A stretch of 64,000 bases of DNA from Mammaliicoccus vitulinus (lineage in GTDB: Bacteria; Bacillota; Bacilli; Staphylococcales; Staphylococcaceae). The DNA is taken from positions 2,573,069 to 2,637,068 of the forward strand of contig NZ_CP118974.1 in the NCBI RefSeq assembly GCF_029024305.1, written 5' to 3'. The first letter of the stretch is position 1; every line of letters starts with the position of its first letter. The notes under the pieces are model-generated. The model worked only from the letters and a program-made list of their open reading frames with translations, searched no databases and was not told the DNA's origin. The position numbers were made by a program, and so were the translations under genes. Shown piece after piece: positions 9,077 through 17,245 of the stretch.

Positions 9077-9205
9077 AAAAAAGCCTGAGAAACTTATTCA
9101 ATAAGTCTCCCAGGCTTTTATCCTTCCGTGTCACAAGTGCATACTCGTGGCTTTCTCTCGGTCCAGTCTAACATTTCTGTTACGGAACCCTAGAAAGCTT
9201 CTATT
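9077..9205 (-). promoter_or_regulatory. Guanidine-I (ykkC) riboswitch with intrinsic terminator
   Basis: On the minus strand the conserved ykkC elements appear in order: CTAGGGTTCCG (about 9193-9183), CTGGACCGAGAGAAAG (about 9167-9152), ACACGGAAGGATAAAAGCC (about 9131-9113). The last overlaps a hairpin with AAAGCCTG/CAGGCTTT arms and a run of T at 9077-9120. The family is known to bind guanidinium and switch on export or degradation genes. The downstream SMR pair is the classic target. The exact 5' border was not determined. Confidence 0.92.
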
Positions 9206-9342
9206 AGATTAATTCGAATTATAGCAAATCGATTTTTATTGGTCAACAAAGTATCATTCGTATCACTTAATTACAAATCACAACTTAAATCAGATATAAT
9301 AGAATTAATACATAATGATCTATAGTAATTGAGGTGAAAATA

Positions 9343-9675
9343 TTGAATCAAACAGGATATCGCATTAAACAAAGACGAGAAGAACTTGGATACAGCACAT
9401 ATCAATTAGCAAAACTTATGAACGTAAACCAATCAACCATTTCAAGATATGAAACCGGACAAACAGCCAAATTGACGCCGACCGTTGTCGAAAAATTATC
9501 AATCGCGCTCTCTACCACACCAGCATATATTATGGGCTGGGTAAACGTACCAGAAGCATACGAAGACGAAGAAGATTCTCAAATTATAAATGAGTCCATT
9601 CAACTTTTAAGATCATTAGACAAAGATAAAAAGAGACAAGTTTATCATTATATTCAAGAGATTTCTTCAGAGTAG
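9343..9675 (+). CDS. XRE-family DNA-binding regulator
   Basis: Residues 4-60 form a helix-turn-helix of the Cro/C1 type (GYSTYQLAKLMNVNQSTISRYETG), and the rest is a short acidic C-terminal tail of about 45 residues with no recognised sensor domain. I use the TTG at 9343 as the start because GAGGTG lies 5-8 bases before it; the in-frame GTG at 9334 sits inside that binding site. At 110 residues it resembles small phage- or chromosome-encoded repressors. It is divergent from the guanidine-exporter operon and its stop is followed 45 bases later by a nine-unit hairpin tandem repeat. The target operator is unknown. Confidence 0.85.
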   Translation: MNQTGYRIKQRREELGYSTYQLAKLMNVNQSTISRYETGQTAKLTPTVVEKLSIALSTTPAYIMGWVNVPEAYEDEEDSQIINESIQLLRSLDKDKKRQVYHYIQEISSE

Positions 9676-9720
9676 AACAGATAAAACACACTGAGCATTC
9701 AAGCTACTTTTAGACGTTCT

Positions 9721-10084
9721 ATGTTGCTTGTTTACTCAGTCTTGCAACTTTCGGGCGTTCTATGTTGCTTGTTTGGGCAGTCTTGCAACTTTCGGACTTT
9801 CTATGTTGCTTGTTTAGTCAGTCTTGCAACTTTCAGACCTCCTATGTTGCTTGTTTGGGCAGTCTTGCAACTTTCGGACTTTCTATGTTGCTTGTTTAGT
9901 CAGTCTTGCAACTTTCAGTGCTTCTATGTTGCTTGTTTAGTCAGTCTTGCAACATTCGGACCTTCTATGTTGCTTGTTTGCTCAGTCTTGCAACATTCGG
10001 ACCTTCTATGTTGCTTGTTTGCTCAGTCTTGCAACATTCGGACTTTCTATCTTGCTTGTTTGATCAGTCTTGCAACATAGAGCA
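9721..10084. repeat. Nine 41-bp tandem repeats, each able to form a hairpin
   Basis: Units begin at 9721 and recur every 41 bases (9762, 9803, ... 10049). A typical unit starts ATGTTGCTTGTTT and contains CAGTCTTGCAAC. GTTGC and GCAAC pair in every complete unit; in units 6-8 the arms lengthen to ATGTTGC/GCAACAT. The last unit changes ATGTTGC to ATCTTGC. Variation concentrates in the loop (AGT, GGG, GCT, GAT) and the linker. Because 41 is not a multiple of three, the long open frames crossing it are a by-product of the repeat, not evidence of a protein. Confidence 0.9.
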
Positions 10085-10137
10085 TGTACTTAAAAGAACA
10101 AACGAAAAAATTTAAGAAAAATGGATATTTATAACGA

Positions 10138-10316
10138 TTTTGTAAAGTGCTGACGCCTGAGGGAATAGTATGAGTGAGAGACTATAGGCTCGAACCATAC
10201 CCTAGGCAAGCATGCACGAACAAAATCGTAGATTTATAATAAATAACAACTCATTTCTAGCTGAATAAATCAGTGAAATGAGTTGTTATTTATTTTGAGT
10301 TAGAATTTATATCCCA
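10138..10316. repeat. Composite dispersed repeat, copy B
   Basis: The ~82-bp module is present in inverted orientation (GTAAAGTGC at 10142, ...AGGCAAGCATGCAC ending near 10218). It is followed by a different hairpin with AACAACTCATTT/AAATGAGTTGTT arms (about 10244-10295) and then by the shared tail ATTTATTTTGAGTTAGAATT. Compared with copy A, the module is turned around relative to the tail and the terminal hairpin has another stem sequence. It sits at the 3' end of the minus-strand XRE membrane gene. Confidence 0.75.
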
Positions 10317-10323
10317 CCTCTTT

Positions 10324-10899
10324 TTATAACCCGATAATTTTCATGCCATAGTATCCAATTAAAAAAGCTATCATCGCGAAAATAAAAGGTGTCACAATTG
10401 CTACAATTCTATCTTTAATTTTAACTTTCTTCGTTCTTTCACGAATTGTTTTTACATCTTTACCATCCATATAATCCATAATCTGACTATAAGCTTTAAT
10501 ATTATGTTTTCCTTTAAAATGCTCTACTTTATAACTATAAAACATACCTATTAACCACAATATAAAAGGTATTACGAGTCCATACATATCTGGAAACATC
10601 ATACTCGGTATAAATGATATAGCTGCCAACGCTAAAAATAGCATCATCAATTTAGACCACTTATCAAATTCTTTTCTATTCATTTCTCTCTTCATCATAT
10701 TTACGTCTCCTTTTACTAGATGATCTAAGGAAACATCAAAAATATTACTCAAAAGCAATAAAGATTCTATATCAGGGTAACTTTTACCCCGTTCCCAATT
10801 AGAAATAGACTGCCTACTCACAAATACTTTTTCTGCTAAATCTTCTTGAGATAAATTAAACTCTTTTCTTAAATGAATAATTTGCTTACTTAAGTTCAT
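10324..10899 (-). CDS. XRE-type regulator with C-terminal membrane domain
   Basis: Residues 6-62 are a helix-turn-helix (LSQEDLAEKVFVSRQSISNWERGKSYPDIE) of the type common in Firmicute stress and antibiotic-response repressors. The remaining 120 residues hold about four hydrophobic segments with a basic cytoplasmic loop. Such HTH-plus-membrane proteins are frequent in staphylococci, and their signals are mostly unknown. GGAGTC precedes the ATG. The gene runs in the same direction as the two small membrane protein genes upstream at 11075-11854, but a hairpin terminator at 11040 separates them, so it probably has its own promoter. Confidence 0.82.
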   Translation of the reverse strand: MNLSKQIIHLRKEFNLSQEDLAEKVFVSRQSISNWERGKSYPDIESLLLLSNIFDVSLDHLVKGDVNMMKREMNRKEFDKWSKLMMLFLALAAISFIPSMMFPDMYGLVIPFILWLIGMFYSYKVEHFKGKHNIKAYSQIMDYMDGKDVKTIRERTKKVKIKDRIVAIVTPFIFAMIAFLIGYYGMKIIGL

Positions 10900-11038
10900 T
10901 TCGATGACTCCTTGCTATCAATTTAGTAAAAGACTTAAAAATAGTGTACCAAATAAAGTTTACATTGGACCAAAAATGAATCATAATCTTTGCCAAATGT
11001 TTTTTGCAACGTTGATATATCAGCGTTTACCAAAATAA

Positions 11039-11067
11039 AAAGCTGACACTTCAACTGTGTCAGCTTC
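11039..11067 (-). terminator. Terminator after small membrane protein gene
   Basis: AAGCTGACAC/GTGTCAGCTT form a 10-bp stem with a seven-base loop, eight bases beyond the stop codon at 11075. A CTTCTTT run flanks it on the plus strand and TTTTATTTT on the minus strand, so it may act in both directions. Confidence 0.8.
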
Positions 11068-11074
11068 TTTAACA

Positions 11075-11446
11075 TTACATAGATTCCAATAAACGCATAT
11101 ATTTTTTCTTTTCTTTATTAGAAACATAAAATTCATATTTACCTTTTTTTAAACCAAATTCATATTTTGTTATTTCAACCTTTTCTTGCAATGTTTCTAT
11201 ACGGATACCTTTTTCTTTTAATAAATCTGTAATTTTTTGGTTATAAACTTCTGATCTTAATCCCCAATTCAATGTAACAACTTGTAGTACAACAAATAGT
11301 ATGCCCATCACTTTAAATTTTAAATCAGGGTTAAACGCAAATATAATGATAGAAAAAGTGAATATAACACCAATCATCAATAAATAATATTTTGGATTAT
11401 AATTATAGTTTTCTTTAAGTATCTTTATGAGTTTCTGCAATTTCAA
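11075..11446 (-). CDS. Small membrane protein, unknown function, paralogue of its neighbour
   Basis: I do not recognise this 123-residue protein. It has two adjacent hydrophobic segments (about residues 20-60) and a charged cytoplasmic C-terminus ending in E-x-YVSNKEKKKYMRLLESM. The neighbour at 11489 has the same plan and a matching end (FYMTSSRKKKYLEMIKCYDA), with a shared TKYE(F/V) motif before it, so they are tandem paralogues. The start is TTG with TGGAGGTT upstream. The two genes are 42 bp apart in the same direction and a terminator follows. No function can be given. Confidence 0.7.
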   Translation of the reverse strand: MKLQKLIKILKENYNYNPKYYLLMIGVIFTFSIIIFAFNPDLKFKVMGILFVVLQVVTLNWGLRSEVYNQKITDLLKEKGIRIETLQEKVEITKYEFGLKKGKYEFYVSNKEKKKYMRLLESM

Positions 11447-11488
11447 TCTTAACCTCCATGTTAAATACGAGCCTTTCTTATTCTTTGC

Positions 11489-11854
11489 TTATGCATCATA
11501 ACACTTTATCATTTCGAGATATTTTTTCTTTCTAGACGATGTCATATAAAACTCAAAATGAGTTTCTTTTTCAGTTACTTCATATTTCGTTAATCCTGTT
11601 ATTTTAAATAGTTTTTCTTTAGAGATTTTTTTCTCTTTTATGATGTTATTGAGTTTCTCACTTAAAACATCGCTCGATATATATAAATTAAAACGTATGG
11701 AAAATAGTAAAAATGATACTATTCCATAAATCATAACTTGTTGTATATTACTTTCTAAAATTAACAATGCTCCCCATACCACTAAACAAGGTAAGATGAA
11801 TGACATTATAAACTGTTTCGGTCTTAGCTTCACGTTTTCTATAAATGCTTTCAT
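11489..11854 (-). CDS. Small membrane protein, unknown function
   Basis: This protein of about 121 residues starts at the ATG at 11854, which has GAGGTGA eight bases upstream; the longer frame upstream has no such support. It contains two hydrophobic segments, then a basic region and the C-terminal motif TGLTKYEVTEKETHFEFYMTS. It is a paralogue of the next gene downstream (11075) with low overall identity but the same ending. No catalytic motif is visible. The pair may be a duplicated small regulator or membrane accessory protein; this is only a description. Confidence 0.68.
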   Translation of the reverse strand: MKAFIENVKLRPKQFIMSFILPCLVVWGALLILESNIQQVMIYGIVSFLLFSIRFNLYISSDVLSEKLNNIIKEKKISKEKLFKITGLTKYEVTEKETHFEFYMTSSRKKKYLEMIKCYDA

Positions 11855-11946
11855 AAAATCACCTCGCAATATAGTAATTGTTCTTAACACTTATTATACT
11901 TATATAATTAATAGACTTCAAACACACTCGTAAATTGACCTTTCAA

Positions 11947-12924
11947 TTACAGATATGTATTCCCTTTCTTTAATTGCTTTTCGATAAATGATCGTTTTTC
12001 TTCAAGGTGTTCTGGTAAGTATAGTGGGATGTCTTGGAATGCCTTTTCTTCAAATGCTATTGCTTTCATATTAAGTGTTAATGTTGCGACTTCAAACAAG
12101 AGTTGATTTGGGTCTTGATAATATATAGATTTGAAAAATCCTCTGTTTTTTATTGGTGAATGTATCATGTTTAATTTGTCTAATGATGTTTCGATGTCTT
12201 TTAAAGTATCTTCCGTTTCTGTAGATATCGCGACGTGATGTATACCTCCAAATCCTTGATCTTCTATTGGATTAAATGTGTCATATATAAAATGTATTTC
12301 ATGGTACATATGACGATTATTGTTATGCAATATGTTAACAGTTAGATCTGTATCAAAGAATGTTGTTTGGCCATAGTCTTCCCAATTGTACATGCTTTGG
12401 AAATGTTGTTTACTTGCTTCTGGATATCTCACTCTAGCATGGACTGAATCTAAAGCGAGTATTTGGTGTTCGAAAGGAACAATGCTGTTCTCGTCTCTAT
12501 TGAAATGACCTATATCTTCATGTTCTGTCATCACGATTAAACCAAGTGGTGTTGCATCTGGTCCTTCAAAGCGAATTAGACTGCGGTCAGTGTAACTTTC
12601 TATTCCATAATGACAGACATCAAATTGATTAAATCTTTGTTCCCAGTATTTTAACGATTCTACTGATGGCACTTTAAAAAGTAATCGATCGAAAGCATTG
12701 GCTCCGAATTGATTATCCTTTCCTTCTTTCATTTCAAATAAAGTCACTTCAGTTCCAGGTCGACCATATTTATCTGCGAAGAATATATGATACATTTCAT
12801 AGTTCTCTTGATTAACAGTTTTCATGAGTAAATTTAAGCCTAAAATATTACGGTAAAAATTAAATGATTGTTCTGCATCGTGATTAATAATCGATACATG
12901 GTGTATAATTGAATCGCGATTCAT
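11947..12924 (-). CDS. VOC-family dioxygenase, MhqE-like (second copy)
   Basis: This protein has two vicinal-oxygen-chelate modules with histidine motifs IIHHVSII near the N-terminus and GIHHVAIST near residue 220, and a late acidic ligand region (LLFEVATLT). It is clearly homologous to the protein at 2126-3055 but diverged. The ATG at 12924 is preferred, with GAAAGGG nine bases before it. It is divergently paired with an MhqD-like esterase. In S. aureus and B. subtilis, mhqE/mhqO and mhqD are co-regulated by the quinone sensor MhqR, so a role in quinone or electrophile detoxification is likely. No mhqR gene is in the window. Confidence 0.82.
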   Translation of the reverse strand: MNRDSIIHHVSIINHDAEQSFNFYRNILGLNLLMKTVNQENYEMYHIFFADKYGRPGTEVTLFEMKEGKDNQFGANAFDRLLFKVPSVESLKYWEQRFNQFDVCHYGIESYTDRSLIRFEGPDATPLGLIVMTEHEDIGHFNRDENSIVPFEHQILALDSVHARVRYPEASKQHFQSMYNWEDYGQTTFFDTDLTVNILHNNNRHMYHEIHFIYDTFNPIEDQGFGGIHHVAISTETEDTLKDIETSLDKLNMIHSPIKNRGFFKSIYYQDPNQLLFEVATLTLNMKAIAFEEKAFQDIPLYLPEHLEEKRSFIEKQLKKGNTYL

Positions 12925-12960
12925 TAACAACAGCCCTTTCAAATTTATGGAGGTGATAGA

Positions 12961-13542
12961 ATGGAATATTTCTTACAAGAAAACCCAAACTCTGATACTT
13001 TAATTGTACTTTTCCATGGTACCGGAGGCAATCAATACCAACTCTTACCTTTTTCAGGAGCGTTATTTCCTGAAGCTAATGTATTAAGCATGCAAGGTAG
13101 TGTTGGCGAAGGTAAAGAAAGACGATTTTTTGCACCCCTTAATCATAATGAATTAGATAGAGATGATTTTAATAAACAGACGGAATCCTTTGTTGAATTT
13201 TGGAATTCATTTACTAAGGCATATACTTTTAAAAATGTGATATTCCTAGGTTATTCTAATGGTGCCAACTTCATACTAGGCATACTTGAACACAGCATTG
13301 TAAATGTCGATCGTATTCTATTACTTCATCCTTCTGATTTAGCATACAATATCAATAAAAGTTATCAAGATACATCGCTTATTATCACGACTGGTTCAAA
13401 CGACTATTTAACTGTACCCGGTAAAGTGAAAGCATTATCCAAAGCCCTTCAACCAAAGTTTAAAGACGTTCAATTTGAACTTTTAGACGGCGGGCATGAA
13501 TTAGACGAACCTGAAATCACATTATTAAAAACAATCCTCTAA
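12961..13542 (+). CDS. MhqD-like carboxylesterase (alpha/beta hydrolase)
   Basis: The 193-residue alpha/beta hydrolase has the oxyanion segment LFHGTGGN (17-24), the nucleophile elbow GYSNGAN (about 97-103), and a C-terminal GGHELD histidine; a candidate acid is in TTGSNDYLT. This size and motif set is the phospholipase/carboxylesterase group that includes MhqD. GGAGGTGAT precedes the ATG. Its start lies only 36 bp from that of the divergent MhqE-like gene, so the promoters must overlap the other gene's 5' end or each other. A perfect terminator overlaps its stop codon. Confidence 0.85.
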   Translation: MEYFLQENPNSDTLIVLFHGTGGNQYQLLPFSGALFPEANVLSMQGSVGEGKERRFFAPLNHNELDRDDFNKQTESFVEFWNSFTKAYTFKNVIFLGYSNGANFILGILEHSIVNVDRILLLHPSDLAYNINKSYQDTSLIITTGSNDYLTVPGKVKALSKALQPKFKDVQFELLDGGHELDEPEITLLKTIL

Positions 13543-13568
13543 CTATTAGTTTAGAGGATTGTTTTTTG
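13531..13568 (+). terminator. Terminator of the mhqD-like gene
   Basis: ACAATCCTCTAA/TTAGAGGATTGT is a perfect 12-bp stem with eight loop bases and a TTTTT run. The left arm overlaps the last codons of the gene. Confidence 0.9.
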
Positions 13569-13619
13569 TGTCATATTTATTAACATAAACTTTCATGTGG
13601 CTAAAGTAGCATAACAGCT

Positions 13620-14969
13620 TTAAATATCTGTATAATCTTTAATTTTAAATTCAGAGAATGTCGAATCATAATCTAAAACATATTTAGATTTTATACTGTC
13701 GCCATCTTGATCTTCTTTTGTAGTCTCAATTGTGATTGTTTTACCTTTTTTATCATACTTTGTTACTTCTAATGATGAGAATTCAGTACCTCCACCATCT
13801 TCAACAACATTTTCTATATGATCAGCTGTGTCTGAACTACTCTTGATATAACTTGATACGTACATATAGTCTTCTTCTTCATATGCTTCGTTCAACGCAT
13901 CTATATAGTCTTCCATAAATGTTTGCACATCTTCTTTAAGGTCTTCGTTCTCTTCATAGTCTTTGATTGCTTCATCATCAAATGAAAGATCTACTGTAAT
14001 TTCATCTTCGCCGTCTTCAGCTTTATCAACATTTACTGTGTCTGTTTTAAACGTTTTGTCATTTACTGTTGTTTCGGCATATACTTCTACTTTTTCATCT
14101 GGTAAGAAAGGTCCATAAACTGTTTCATTATAAGAATCGTATGTACCTCTATCCTTACCATTAATATAAATATTTACATCTTCATCGCCATAACTATATT
14201 CTGAATCAATATTAACGGCAATATTTTTTTGTTTAAAGTTCTCTATTGCTTCATACGAAGTCGCCATATTCACAATGACTTCACCTTCAAACTTCTTATT
14301 GCCTTGTTCTTTAGTCGCTTTCAAATTGTAATTTCCTATTGGAAGCGTAGCAAACATTTTTTCATTATCTTCTACAAGTTTAATTTTTTGTTTTTTTCCA
14401 TCGTATTCGTAAGTAATCGTACTATCAGTATCTGGGTTGATTGAAACACTTTCTTTTACAACTTCAAAGTCATAATTATCAAAGATGCCATACTTTTTAC
14501 CTTTTTTCTTTACTTGAATAACGGCTTCGTCATCCGCGTTGATAGACGTACTTTGTTCATCATTTTCTTGCATTTCTTTTACTTTGCTTTCAACTTCATC
14601 AGCAAATCGGTCTGAACTATCCGCTTCAACTATGTAATCGTAAAAAGCTCTACTTTCAGTTTGATTGAGATTACGATTATTAAATTTCAAATGGTCTTTT
14701 AAGTTTTTTGTGTTTCCTTTTTTAATATCTGTAGAAATTTCTTTAGCTTCATTCACTGGAGATAATTTAGAATCAAACACTTTATAAACTGCAAATATTA
14801 ATAAAAGTAATAAAGCTATAATCGCTATGATTATAATCGTTTTCTTGCTCATTTTCTTTTGTTCTTTAGGTTGTTCAGTCTTATTCTGTTGGTTGACAGG
14901 CATACCACATTTCGTACATACCTTTTGTTCTTCAGTCAGTTCTTTCCCACAATTTTTACAATATTTCAT
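13620..14969 (-). CDS. TcaA-like zinc-ribbon membrane protein
   Basis: The protein starts with a CxxC...CxxC zinc ribbon (YCKNCGKELTEEQKVCTKCG), continues with a lysine-rich stretch and one strongly hydrophobic helix (about residues 42-65), and then has a ~380-residue extracellular region with repeated beta-type domains. This is the layout of staphylococcal TcaA, which affects teichoic acid handling and glycopeptide susceptibility. I use the ATG at 14969, which has AGGAGG before it. It follows closely on another zinc-ribbon membrane gene, suggesting an operon. Identity to TcaA itself was not measured; YvbJ-like paralogues are an alternative. Confidence 0.75.
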   Translation of the reverse strand: MKYCKNCGKELTEEQKVCTKCGMPVNQQNKTEQPKEQKKMSKKTIIIIAIIALLLLLIFAVYKVFDSKLSPVNEAKEISTDIKKGNTKNLKDHLKFNNRNLNQTESRAFYDYIVEADSSDRFADEVESKVKEMQENDEQSTSINADDEAVIQVKKKGKKYGIFDNYDFEVVKESVSINPDTDSTITYEYDGKKQKIKLVEDNEKMFATLPIGNYNLKATKEQGNKKFEGEVIVNMATSYEAIENFKQKNIAVNIDSEYSYGDEDVNIYINGKDRGTYDSYNETVYGPFLPDEKVEVYAETTVNDKTFKTDTVNVDKAEDGEDEITVDLSFDDEAIKDYEENEDLKEDVQTFMEDYIDALNEAYEEEDYMYVSSYIKSSSDTADHIENVVEDGGGTEFSSLEVTKYDKKGKTITIETTKEDQDGDSIKSKYVLDYDSTFSEFKIKDYTDI

Positions 14970-14979
14970 GCCTATCCTC

Positions 14980-15753
14980 CTAATAACCATTTAATAACGA
15001 ATCAAGTATTTCTAATGAACTCGACATCGATCTTTCCACTAATATGCGTAAAATAATTGCTATGATAACAAAATAAATCAAAATGCCATAAATAACTGCC
15101 ATACGCATGTTGTTATGATTACTGTATTTCGTCATTAAGTAAATAGGTGATATCACGAACAATAATAAACTTAGTATGATTAATATTGCCGCAAAGCTAG
15201 GCACTTTAATCGCCATGAACAGCATACCTAAGAAGAAAAATACCGTTGAAAATAAATTGAAAGCTATAAAATCAGATAATACTTTATGTACACTTAAATT
15301 GACGTTTAATATTTTTATAATTCCTAATGTAATACCGAATAACACGGCTAAAGATACAACTGAAGTAATGAGTATTCTAAACACAATACTTGATTTAGAA
15401 GGTTCCCACATTCCAAGATCAGCAGGCACTAAAATCAATAAAAAGATTAATAATAACAGCAGTCCCGCACCTACTAATGAAGCTATAAACTTATAACTAT
15501 ATGTATGTTGGCTCATCACTTCTTGATCTAACCTGGTGAAAATATTTTTAAAAAATCCTTTGCTCTCATTTAAAGTATCCTTTTTATATGTGTTCAAAGA
15601 ACTCTTAAACTTTTCTACTTTCTCATTATTGTTATTTGGTGCAGCGATAGTTGTATTTCCATCTGTCTGAGTTAACTTTTCTCCGCACTCACCGCAAAAT
15701 CTGTCATCTTGCGTCACTGCTGATCCACACTTTGGACAATTCACATTAAACAC
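14980..15753 (-). CDS. Zinc-ribbon multi-pass membrane protein
   Basis: The 257-residue protein opens with a zinc ribbon (NCPKCGSAVTQDDRFCGECGEK), has a hydrophilic linker to about residue 80, and then five or six hydrophobic segments. The membrane part resembles the Yip1/DUF6574-type proteins found next to zinc-ribbon surface proteins in Firmicutes. It is the first gene of a two-gene unit with the TcaA-like protein, ten bases apart. The matching zinc ribbons suggest that the two interact or share regulation, but no function is established here. Confidence 0.75.
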   Translation of the reverse strand: MFNVNCPKCGSAVTQDDRFCGECGEKLTQTDGNTTIAAPNNNNEKVEKFKSSLNTYKKDTLNESKGFFKNIFTRLDQEVMSQHTYSYKFIASLVGAGLLLLLIFLLILVPADLGMWEPSKSSIVFRILITSVVSLAVLFGITLGIIKILNVNLSVHKVLSDFIAFNLFSTVFFFLGMLFMAIKVPSFAAILIILSLLLFVISPIYLMTKYSNHNNMRMAVIYGILIYFVIIAIILRILVERSMSSSLEILDSLLNGY

Positions 15754-15913
15754 TCCCTATAGATATTTATATATAATGTTATCATAAAAATATATTACTT
15801 TTGATAGTAAATTTAAATAAATCTAAAAAATCATAATATTTTTATGCCAACACCTATTATTCACATAAATCTTAACAATAAATTTATAAATATTTAATAT
15901 GAATTGTTTTTAC

Positions 15914-16690
15914 TTATTTTATATTTTCTTTTAAATATGCGCCGTACTGGCCGATATCATCCTTTATGATTAAATGATGGTAATCCTTTGCAACAATTCG
16001 CTTTGTATCCCATCCTTGGCTAGCATAAAATGCTTCTCCCTCTTTGCTTGTGATCAATGCATCAAATGGGTCATCGTCAGTTTGACCTCCTTCATGGTCA
16101 TGTTCACCAACAATCCAAGTTAAAGGGAATGAACCTTTAATATGTTTAGACTTCTCTAGTCGGTTAACAATGCCTTCTTTCTTTGGAGAACCACCCCCAC
16201 CAAAAAGGATCGCACCGCCTGACTTAACATTCATTTCAGGCAATCTATCAAGCAACCAATAAGACGTTGTTTCGGAACCACCTGAAAAACTCCCAATCCA
16301 AAGACGTTCATGGTTAGGCAGTGATGAAATAAGTTCTACTAAATATTGTGTATTAGCCTTACCCTTTTTCCACCACGTACCATCTTCACTAACCGTTTTA
16401 GGAACAATAAGCGTTAAGTTTTTTTCTTTAGCTACTTGTTTAATGCCATCTTTGCCACTTAAATAAGCTCGAGAATCTGGATGATGATATTCATATGCAC
16501 CATCACCATGTAGCCATATTAACGTTCCTTTAGGATGTTTAGCAGGATACATTAAATAATCTCCCTTTGTACCATCTTTAGCATTAAAGTGATGCACTTC
16601 ACGACCTTTATTTCCCCTCATATACATAAAGACAATTAAAATCACGATAATAAATATAATAAGAATGAATTTAAACTTTTTGATAACCAT
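15914..16690 (-). CDS. Membrane-anchored or exported alpha/beta hydrolase
   Basis: After a short N-terminal hydrophobic helix (signal anchor, about 20 residues) the protein has an alpha/beta hydrolase fold: oxyanion region LIWLHGDGAYEY, nucleophile elbow GSFSGGSE, a candidate acid in GEHDHEGGQTDDD and a late histidine in DYHHLII. This suggests an esterase acting outside the membrane. The start is uncertain: the ribosome binding site GGAGG is only two bases from the ATG at 16690, and a GTG lies just upstream. The gene stands alone between AT-rich spacers of about 160 and 170 bp. Confidence 0.78.
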   Translation of the reverse strand: MVIKKFKFILIIFIIVILIVFMYMRGNKGREVHHFNAKDGTKGDYLMYPAKHPKGTLIWLHGDGAYEYHHPDSRAYLSGKDGIKQVAKEKNLTLIVPKTVSEDGTWWKKGKANTQYLVELISSLPNHERLWIGSFSGGSETTSYWLLDRLPEMNVKSGGAILFGGGGSPKKEGIVNRLEKSKHIKGSFPLTWIVGEHDHEGGQTDDDPFDALITSKEGEAFYASQGWDTKRIVAKDYHHLIIKDDIGQYGAYLKENIK

Positions 16691-16714
16691 TTCCTCCTTT
16701 ATCACTTACATATT

Positions 16715-16728
16715 ATAGCCCGGGAAAT
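16715..16728. promoter_or_regulatory. Noc-binding-site-like sequence
   Basis: ATAGCCCGGGAAAT matches the B. subtilis Noc-binding consensus ATTTCCCGGGAAAT at 12 of 14 positions, with a perfect right half. A noc gene is present in the window. It is intergenic. A single match of this quality may be chance. Confidence 0.35.
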
Positions 16729-16824
16729 ATTTATCTTTTTATAAACTGGATGAGCTTTTTAATATTATATTATAAAACTTTTCCAATATTATCTACATTT
16801 AATTCATTCATATTTTATTCCTTA

Positions 16825-16862
16825 AAAAAAGAGTTAGATACACACATATAATGTGTTTCCAA
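16825..16862 (-). terminator. Terminator after hypothetical gene 16878
   Basis: A GAGTT...AACTC stem with an inner ACACA/TGTGT pairing is followed by seven T on the minus strand, just past the stop codon at 16878. Confidence 0.65.
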
Positions 16863-16877
16863 CTCACTTTTAATCTT

Positions 16878-17243
16878 TTATTTAATAATCGTATTCTCAA
16901 AGACAAGTTTAGGTTTCGCACCTAATATTAATAAAAAGATTTGAGCATATTTTACATCTTGATGATTTTCAAAGATATTTATTAATGTATCAACATTTTC
17001 ATCTTCAGTAATTTTTTTAACTTCTTCAGTATAAATTTGTAATACAGAATCTTTAATAAATGGTGGTTGTGATTCAACTTTATCAATACCATTTATTAAT
17101 TCCCCTAAATATTGATAATGAATTTGTAATTGTCTCGTCAAACTTACAACATGCTCTACATTTTTAAAGAAATGAGGGTGTTTTTTTTCTAGTGATAAGA
17201 TATCATCTTGAACATTATATATTTCATTTGTACTTGCAAACAT
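16878..17243 (-). CDS. Conserved-looking small protein of unknown function
   Basis: The 121-residue protein is soluble, predicted mostly helical, with no cysteine and no recognisable catalytic motif. It follows the acyl-CoA thioesterase gene after only two bases, so the two are almost certainly cotranscribed. I do not recognise the family. The operon context suggests a link to acyl-CoA or lipid metabolism, but this is weak inference. A hairpin terminator follows. Confidence 0.7.
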   Translation of the reverse strand: MFASTNEIYNVQDDILSLEKKHPHFFKNVEHVVSLTRQLQIHYQYLGELINGIDKVESQPPFIKDSVLQIYTEEVKKITEDENVDTLINIFENHQDVKYAQIFLLILGAKPKLVFENTIIK

Positions 17244-17245
17244 CT

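Noticed and set aside
9721..10084. CRISPR array
   Set aside because: The units are contiguous at 41 bp with no unique spacers; only the small loop and linker vary. There are no cas genes in the window.
9721..10115. Open reading frames of 119 and 69 codons across the 41-bp repeats
   Set aside because: The repeat period is not a multiple of three, so long open frames are automatic in several frames. No ribosome binding site or conserved peptide is seen.
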